From Undaria pinnatifida (taxonomy: Eukaryota; Sar; Phaeophyceae; Laminariales; Alariaceae), in the NCBI GenBank assembly GCA_012845835.1, contig JABAKD010000015.1, positions 5,590,778-5,654,777 on the forward strand: 64,000 nt of DNA, given 5' to 3'. The position numbers and the translations under genes were made by a program. This document shows, piece by piece, positions 1-8,404 of the stretch. Each line of letters starts with the position of its first letter. Position 1 is the stretch's first letter. The notes under the pieces are model-generated. The model saw only the letters and a list, made by a program, of their open reading frames with translations, did no database searches and had not been told where the DNA came from.

Positions 1-860
1 TTTGGGTTGGCTTCTGGTGATGCTTAATGCTTCTTTGATAAGCATGTGGTGCAAAACCGGCCCTCTCACAAGAAAAGAGCCGGACAAGGAACTGAGCCTG
101 AGATTTCCGGGGATATCTGAGATTCGAGGGCGGTTATAATAAAGTTAGAGTGGCGATGGCCTATTTCGAATACCGTACATATAAATCAAGACACTGACCA
201 TTTGTACCTCGCCCCCTCGTGTTCAATGTGTTCAATGGTGGTGGCATTGCATGACCACATCACCTCGCTTGCTAGTATTTGCAAGATGTATCTCTGTCTC
301 ATGATTGGCGATCTCACAGGAGACTCACAGCCCCACATCGGCACGGTAAAAAGTCATGATAAAACTCCATGGTTGAACCTGTCGATTGGAATGTTCTATC
401 TTGCGATCCATGTAAAGTAACACACCACGAAGCTATAGCACATTGTATACCACAGTTCTACATGATTGTTCCTTATGGTTGTCTTGCATTCATGGTGCTG
501 TTGTTGTTCTCACATAAGCTCGCATAATCAGGTCCGTGGTCACAGGACAGGCTCCGGTTACTCTGGAGCTGAGGTATACCCCAGAAAAAACACAAACAAA
601 CCAAAGGTCACTCATATAAATAGCCAGGCCTAGTTGTTCGAATATACGGGAGATTCCTAAAAGGCCGTTGTCCCCCCCCCCCCTCTGACACACACGTAAA
701 AATCAGCCCCTGTACCCCCCTCCCCCGCCGCCCCACCTAAAATCAAATCTGCTAGAAGAATACACTACCAGGCAGGTGATATCACCTCATTACCTATCCA
801 ACCAGCCTTGCCGTAGCTCCAATTCATTTATCCCCCCCCCTCTTCGAACACTCTGCCCTC
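1..860. other. Intergenic, no gene seen
   Basis: No coding exon could be supported. Near 495-575 there is a minus-strand copy of dispersed repeat family E, recognisable by a 'tgtggtcacagga' core and an AAC-type tail. Poly-C runs lie at 668-682, 715-735 and 830-840. The rest is unremarkable. Confidence 0.5.
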
Positions 861-1345
861 TGCTCACCGGTTGCGCGACTTACAGGATATACATGATAAA
901 CTGATGCATTCCTTCCACAACCGTCAGATTTGTCCCCTTAAATGGTTTATAGCTTCCGCGCACAGATTGAGTTGCCCCCCCCCCCCCCCCCCCCCGGCAA
1001 ACCCAAGCCACCACGCCCTTTTAAACCTCCGCCCTCCCCTCACCGGTTATACGACTTACTGGATAACTTGATAAACTGATGCTTTTCCTTCCACAGCTGT
1101 CAGATGTTGTTCCCCTCAAAAACGAGTTTTATAGTTTCCGCGCACAGATTGATGAACATCACCCTGTTGACCCTGGTACAAGCTAAACTGTAGTTCCAAG
1201 GGGAGTCGTCGACCTATATCCTTAATGAGGACACACACCCAGCAATACGCGCGATCGGAGCACCACACACAGCTTGCAAAGACGAGTTTCGACGAAACCT
1301 TCGATCTCTCATCATAGCTGGAGTGTATTTTTATTTTCATAATAC
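860..1345 (-). repeat. Dispersed repeat family C, with tandemly duplicated end
   Basis: The block 1095-1345 is a minus-strand copy of family C, a roughly 250 bp dispersed repeat. It is recognised by the word 'gcttgcaaagacgagtttcg', a 'cgcgcgatcgg' segment and a 'ccttaatgaggacacacac' segment. Its end ('cgcgcacagattga') is duplicated upstream at about 860-975. Other copies in the window lie near 1648, 2280, 21165, 23040, 27285 and 35540, with subfamily copies near 3130, 37480 and 62395. No coding capacity was seen. I could not define its termini well enough to class it. Confidence 0.6.
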
Positions 1346-1532
1346 AAAATCTAGCCTTGTCCAGTTTTCCTGGTTCTTATCGTTGTGTTATCACTATAAT
1401 GGAAACCCGATTTTGGGTACCCAACCCCTAAAAGGTGCCTGGTACCCGACTATTGTACCCCGGTACCCACTACCCGAAAATAGCCGGGCTGTTTGACCAC
1501 GACGGCCCAACGGCCCACCACGCGAGCACGCG

Positions 1533-1952
1533 CGCCTGATTCTACGATAGCCCCCCCAGCCCAATACCGATGTTATCTTTTAACGTACGTTTCATGGCTG
1601 CTCCACACGATGAAGGACATTATATAAAAAACAGTATGTTATAAAAAATGAAAATACACTCCAGCTGTGAGATCGAAGATTTCGTGGAAACTCATCTTTG
1701 CAAGCTGTGTGTGTGATACTCCGATCGCGCGTATTACGAGTTGTGTGTCCTCATTAAGGATATAGGTCGGCGACTCCCCTTACAACTACAGTGTAGCTAT
1801 CGGCATATTTTCTTGTTTGCGAAGGGCTATCGAACGATGACGTCGGGGTGGCAAGGGGCGACTTGTTTCGGGAGATACAGGCGGGAGCTGGTTTCAAAAC
1901 CGGCGATTTCGTTGAAGATTAGTTGGGTGGGCTACCGCCGTGGAGTGACTCG
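1533..1952 (+). mobile_element. MITE-3 copy interrupted by a family C insertion
   Basis: The left end reads 'gattctacgatagcccccc' and the right end has a 'gggctaccgccg...gagtgactc' block, the arrangement also seen in the copies at 46225, 46940 and 48012. A partial family C element (about 1648-1798) lies inside, between two halves that are contiguous in the other copies. This is a non-autonomous TIR element with no ORF. The nesting order shows MITE-3 landed before family C. Confidence 0.6.
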
Positions 1953-1979
1953 CACCTTGCTACACGCACCTTCCGAGTG

Positions 1980-3260
1980 CGTGCTTCTTGTTATCGACGA
2001 AGACGGACAAGAATCATCTGCTTGATGTCCATGCGCTATTATGTTCGTATTCTAACATGCGACAGATAAATAAGTATCCGTCGTCTGCTTGCTGCACGCA
2101 TCGTACGAGAGCATGCATGCCCGCACATTCATCAGTTAGTTGTTGGTTGTGGGTGGGCAGCAGCTGCAGCTGCAGCTGCAGCAGCAGCAGCAGCCAGCCA
2201 GCCATGGATACGTACAGTATGGGCCTGATACGTGCGTACGCTGACTTCCGAGTTCACCCTCTCTTTTTTTTGGTGGGTGTATTTAGAAAATGAAAAAATA
2301 CACTTCAGCTGTGAGATCGACCAAAAAGTTTATTTTATCACAACTCAGCTTTGCAAGCTGCGTGTGTGATAATTCCATCGCGCGTGTTACGGGGTGTGTA
2401 CCCTCGTGAAGAATACAGGTCGGTGACTTCCCTGCTAATGCCAGGGTCAACAGGACTAAGACGTTCAACCTTGTTCTGCCCACGGAAACTGTTTAACCCG
2501 CATTGAGGGGGACAAAACCAGACACCTGTGGAATTCAGCATGCATGAAACAATAAGTGTTGTAGTGTGAGTAAACTTTTGGAGTGGGCTACTTGGGTCTA
2601 CCGGGTTCGTACGCAAGTTTCTTGTGTACTCCCTGTATATGTGACAGGCCAGCGGAGGTCCTATTGTATTGTACGTCTTTCGTCAACTATGATATGCTGG
2701 TACAAGTATACGTGTATAATATACACCTCCTTTTCGTAGTCTTCTTTTTTTTGTTCCTGGCGTTTTTTTCCACTCCAGAGTGACGTAAGCCTGTTCTGTG
2801 ACCACGGGCTTGATATGCGAGTTGATCTGAGAGCAACAAGGACAACAACATGCCAGGTGCAACGAGCCGACGCGCGTGCCGTGCTGGTGCGCTGGGGTTG
2901 GGGGCTTTGCTGTTTGGCCACTTTTCAACGAAGAATGCACCCACTCACACCCAGCCCCCAGTCCGAGCCCACCAAGCCGGCACGCGCGTGGGCTCATTGC
3001 ACCAGGCATGCATGTATCCATGGCTGCTGCTGCAGCTGCAGTCCACCCACAACCAAAATCTAACTGATGAATGTGCGGGCATGCTCTATACCCTTTTTTG
3101 CAGCAAGCTGATGATGGATTTTTATTATTTAATGAAGAATATTTTAACGACGTCAGCTGTGAGTTCGGCGACTTTAGGGTCGAACTATTTGTCTGTCACA
3201 TGGTACAAGAATAATAACGCGTGGACATCAAGCAGATGGTCCTTGCCCGTCTTCTTCGTT
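1980..3260. repeat. Mosaic of repeats: inverted pair, family C, family E
   Basis: A segment at about 2110-2210 containing (CAG)n and an 'cattcatcagttag' word recurs inverted at about 3010-3095, so the pair could form a long hairpin across 800 bp. Between them are a plus-strand family C copy (about 2280-2560) and a plus-strand family E copy (about 2770-2850). A diverged family C piece follows at about 3130-3260. Short ORFs across this area change frame with the repeats and show no recognisable protein. Confidence 0.55.
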
Positions 3261-4128
3261 AACAAGGAGGCATAAACTCGGATGGTGCGTGCTCGCGGGG
3301 CCTCGCGTGGTGGCCCGTTGGGCTGTTGTGATAGAACAGCCCGGCCTTTTTCGGGTATCACGGTTGGATGAAACAATGTGGTACCTTTGGGGGTTGAGAA
3401 GCCGAAGTCGGGTCTATCCGGCGTAAGTGTGACCATCGTCGGGTGGTAGCCGGCGTTGGCTAATCAGACGGCGTTCTGGGGTCGTTGCGGCCACTGAAAT
3501 AGAAGGGTACCCGATTTCGGCCTCAATGGCACCTGGTATACCCGATTTTGGCCACTGGGTTTAGTTATCGTCCCTTACCCAAGATGTCAGAATTTCGCGC
3601 ATTTTTCAAGTTTTATTTATACACCGAGCTTGTATTTATTGTTGAACTGGTGACTTGATAGAAAATGAGGATAGACCGACATAAGTCTTCGCCTGCGGAG
3701 AAAGCCCAATCGAGCTTGCCACGCGTTCAGTGCCAAAAGTGTTCGCAAAAGCCGCTCAATGGTGATGTTTGGGTGCGTTTTGTTGGCCAGGGCTATGGTG
3801 ATGATGATGGTGATGGTGATGGTGATGATGCTGATGATGATGCTGATGATGCTGATGGGGATATAGTGGCAAGCAGGTCGATTTGAAAATCAGCAGCAGA
3901 CGCGAGCTATTGATACCACGCTTCCTCCTGAGACGTTTTTTTGTTCTTGTCGTTTTTCGTGGCTTCAAGCGCGTGCTTGTTGCACGGTGCTCAACACTCC
4001 CCGTATAATACTGTATTTGGCACTTTCAGTACCGTATTTTTGCGGTCTCCGATTCCCAGGCTGAGGCTCTCCCTCCCCCCCCCCCCTCCTCCCCCCCTCG
4101 ATCCCTCGTAACGCTGAACAGCTACCCG
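3261..4128 (+). other. Upstream flank of the VIT gene
   Basis: This holds a (GAT)n-like microsatellite at about 3797-3862 and a pyrimidine run at about 4068-4098 just before the start codon. The promoter or 5' UTR of the transporter gene should lie here, but no TATA box or other element can be called with confidence. The reading frame is open for some codons upstream of the chosen ATG, so a longer N terminus or a non-coding first exon cannot be excluded. Confidence 0.35.
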
Positions 4129-4255
4129 ATGGGAAACGATGACCACGAAGACGACGACTATGAAACGGCAACGCTAACCGACGTAAAGAAAGCGGCGGTT
4201 TTCGGTGCCTTGGATGGCGTTCTCACAAGCTTCGCGGTCGTGGCTGGCGCGGCAG
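4129..4255 (+). CDS. VIT exon 1 (N terminus and TM1)
   Basis: Encodes residues 1-42 plus the first base of codon 43. An acidic leader (MGNDDHEDDDYE) is followed by the first membrane helix with the conserved Asp29. The donor is GCAG/GTGTGT at 4255/4256. The intron phase (one base carried over) fits exon 2 exactly. Confidence 0.88.
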
Positions 4256-7200
4256 GTGTGTTATGTATATGTGTCGCGGTGTATTGTGCGTTTGGGGCCC
4301 GCGTGAAGATAACGAAACATCGACGAGTGAGTGCATGCGGTATTATCGAGCTACTACGAAAGAAGAGCATGAAGAATACGGTACGCGATAGCGCTTAATA
4401 ATTTGCAGTGGGAGTTAAGTTGAGAATTTCAGGCTCGAATTTTAGACGAAAGTAAGAAACATGGTCTCTTTTGTACAGAAAATAGTGTAAGACATCATAC
4501 CCTGCCTTAGGCGAGAAGATCTACCAGCCGAGCCAGAAATAGAGATATTAAGTAAGTGGTGTCGCATGCTTTGTAAAACGATCGACTAGTTTTGGGTCTT
4601 TACCACCGAGTGAGTAAAAATAGCGTGCGGCAGTACACGTACCACCGTGCGGCGAGCGTGTCGCACAAGCAGTGTTTTCTTACGGTGCACTTCGGGCGTG
4701 CGAACGTGTCGCACAAGCAGTGTTTTCTTACGGTGCACTTTCGGGCGGGCGCCCTACCGTGGCAGGCCAGGCTCCTTCGATAGCCTTTGCGGTGTTCTCT
4801 GCCCACAGAGCGCATGCAAGATGAAATACCTGGTGCCAAATATGTTCTCGGTTTTTGAGGAGATCGTCCGCACGCTTTTATCAGACAAGAAAAAAACCGT
4901 CGGAGCCTTAGCCTGGGCTAGGGTTTTATCAGGGTTTTATATGCGGTTGGGTTGGATGGGCGACCCCCCGTGACCGCCTGCAACGCGAAATGTATATTTG
5001 GTACTTCACGTGGCATGGTTTTGTGAGACCGGTAAAAGGCGCCCATTTTCCCCTTTTCTCCTTTATTCCTTGAAAATACAATCCCCTTTTTGCCGGGGTT
5101 TTTTGCCCTTTTTTCCTTTTAGTATCCTTCTTTCCCCCCCCCCTTTTTTTCCATATATCCTTCTTTTTCAAGTGGCATGGTTTTGTGTGTTGAGACCGGT
5201 AAAAGGCGCCCATTTTTTTGTTTTCTCCTTTATTCCTTAAGAACAAAATCCCCTTTTTGGCCTTTTTTTTTGGCCTTTTTTCCTTTCATTATCCTTCTAC
5301 CCCCTCCCCCCCTTTTTTCCATATATCCTTCTTTTTCTGTCGCCCCTTTTCTCCCCCGCCCTTTACCCTTTTTTTGTTTTTTAGGGGGTGGGCTAAGCCC
5401 GCAGACTATCCTGATCGTTGGTATCTCGAGCATCGTCGCTGACGGGCTGAGCATGGGTCTTGGGGAGTACCTCTCAACGAAGGCCATGAACGATTACATG
5501 GAGGTAGAGCGGAAGCGACAAGAGTGGGGACTGGCACACCACAGACAGGTCGGTAGGCAGGGCCGGGGGGGGGGGTGGGGGGTGGGGGGTTGGAGGTTGG
5601 ATGGGTGGGAGTTGGATAGGTTTGGGTTGTAAAGAGATGGGGAGGGGGCGGATTGGAGGTTGGATGGGTGGGGATTGGATAGGTTTGGGTTCTAGGGAGG
5701 GGGGTTAGAAGGTCGCGGGGGGGGGGGTCGGAGGTTGGCTGGGTGGGGATTGGATAGGTTTGGGGGGATGGGGGGTTAGATGGGGAGGGGGGGGGAGCGG
5801 GTTAGAGGTTGGATAGGTTTGGGGGGATGGGGGGTCGTTGGGTGCAGGTGGGCAAGAGGGCATGAACGATTACATGGAGGTAGAGTGGGAACTACCGGAG
5901 TGGCTCACCGCAGACAGGTTAGGGGGGGGCCGGGAGGGGGGTGTACTCGTTTCACGCATTGCCGTGGTCGTATGACCATAGACCCTCGCATCCCCTCGCA
6001 TCCCTACGATGCGCGGACGGAGCATGTCGGGTTATATGTTGGGGTGGAGGGGTAGAGATAATATTTCCAACAAGATGTTGCCATAAGCGCGAAAGCTTTT
6101 GCCGTTTGCACTGTCCCTGGTGTCGAGAAAATCAGCTTGGAAACTCGTTCGAGGGTGCATTCTCTGGTGTGTTACCGGTATGCAGTAGCCGCCCACTTTT
6201 CCTCCTCCCACCCCCTCATCTCCACCCCCCACCCTCATCTCTTACCCCCCGCCCCCTGCCTCTACTTTTTTCTCCTTCTCTCCTCCCTCATCCCCCCCCC
6301 CTCCCCCCCCCCCCCCCGCCTCTCCTATGTTGTCCTCCCCTCCCCCATCCCCATCCCTATCTCTCACCCCCCCCCCCCCCGCGTGTCCTCCTCCCTCCCC
6401 CCCCACCCGGCCACCTTTGTTGTTTCCGTCGCCTCTGCTGCCCCGACACTGCTCCCCCTCGGAATGACGCCTTCCAGGGAGAGATGGAAACCATGATCAC
6501 CATGTACATGCGACGAGGGATGTCTCACGAAGATGCTCAGGTACTTTATCGTGGAAGTGTGATATGGTACAGGGCGGGCGGGTACCCATCCCGGTGTAAG
6601 CCTCTGTCGTAGCACCTTTTAGCGCCTTTTAGCACCGCAGTCCCAATATGGGAACAAAACACTTGGAGTTAGACTAGGATAGTTTTTTGGAGTTGGGAAT
6701 GGGTGAAGAACACCCCGTGACAAAACCGAAACAAAAACTGCATACATACACGTAAAGTTTTTTTTGCTGTCGTGGGCAACATGTTGATTTTAGTGTGGCG
6801 GGACATGCCTACTTTTTTTTGCCTCTCTTAACGCTCTCACAACTGGAAAGCTCTTTTTCGAACAAGTTTACTTGAAGTTAGTATTGGGAAGGATTTTGGG
6901 GCTCTAAAGGGGTTAAACCCGTGCGTGGGCTTGAGAAGGGAAACATTTTTATATAACTAGCGATTTTTGTAGCCTCCTTCACACGAAGCAACCCGTGCTG
7001 CTTATTACCTGATAGATTAGCTGACAGCGATATTGCTGTCAACCTCCGTCACAAGTGCCTGTAAGACACGCGCATAGCTTGCACTACCGTGTGCTGCATG
7101 CTCGCTCCATGAGGAGAACGCGCTTGTATTAATAGTATGTTTTGTCGCTGTATTATAATCAAGTCACAAATGGGATGCGCGCTACGATAGAGAGATGCGC

Positions 7201-8373
7201 CACTTTTTTTCTGGGGTTTCCTCGTTTTTTGTGGGAGCTTAAGACCTCTCCCAAAAAACTGATTTGGAGAAAAATAAAGCTGCTACTACCGGATGAAAAA
7301 TCCCATCACCTAGGAGAATCATGCAAAAATTAAGGGGGCGTATTTTCCGACGATTTTGGGTTAAAGAGCCCCGTCATTCAGAAAAAAATTTCGCCAATAA
7401 AAGGTATACCTGAATACCTCTATCGTAACATACATGATGGCTTAAGGATCAAATGCTTGGCGCTTCTAAGTGTGGGTGCCCACTGCGGTATCGTAGTTTT
7501 TACCAGGTACCAGGTACACGGTGTATGACCGTAGTTTTATCGTATCGTAAACGTATTACGGTATCGTGATGCGCTGCTGGGGTTGTAACGAGGACCGCTG
7601 ATAGGACAGCTCACGCTATCGCTATAGTGGGATCCGAAGGACGCGCCAGCTAGCGCTGGGTTGCGAAAGCAACTGAGTTAAATCGACATACGACGCGTAT
7701 GAAAATACGCGGAAGTGTGGTGAGCTTAAGCTTTATTTTTCCCCATCCGCCGGAGGATGAAAAAAAAAAAAAAAGTATCGTGATGATAGTACGGTATCGT
7801 AGTCGTATTACGGTATGGTAATCATATTACGGTATGGTAGTCATATTACGGTATCGTAATCGTATTACGGTATCGTAATTGTATTACGGTATCGTAATCA
7901 TAGTACGGTATCGTGATGGTATTGCGGTATCGTAGTCGTAGTGCGGTGTCGTGATCATGTTACGTTATCGTAATCGTTTTGCGGTATTGTAATCATGTTA
8001 CGATAATATGAGGTATCGTAATCAGATTGCGTTGTCGTGGTCGCATAACGCTATCGTAATCATATCACGATATCGTAATCAGATTACAATGACGTAATCA
8101 TTTTACGGTATCATATTCATGACATGATACGATTATCATGATTGGTGGGTGAATGATTGTTCGATAATAGCATGACGGTGTCGTAATCATACAAACTTAA
8201 ATGCAGTTACGGTGTATTAATCATTGTGTGACGTTCCTCCCCCCCCCAACTCCCCCCCCCCCCTTCCTATCCGGCAAAAGCAAAAAACAAACCAAAACCT
8301 AAAGCAAAACGTCCCTCTCTCCCTCCCATCCCTCCTTGTCACCGAACTAACCGCTAAAACGAGATCGAAACAA

Positions 8374-8404
<31 letters not shown>

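Noticed and set aside
7780-8220. CRISPR-like regular repeats
   Set aside because: Contiguous degenerate 18-19 bp units without unique spacers, in a eukaryotic intron.
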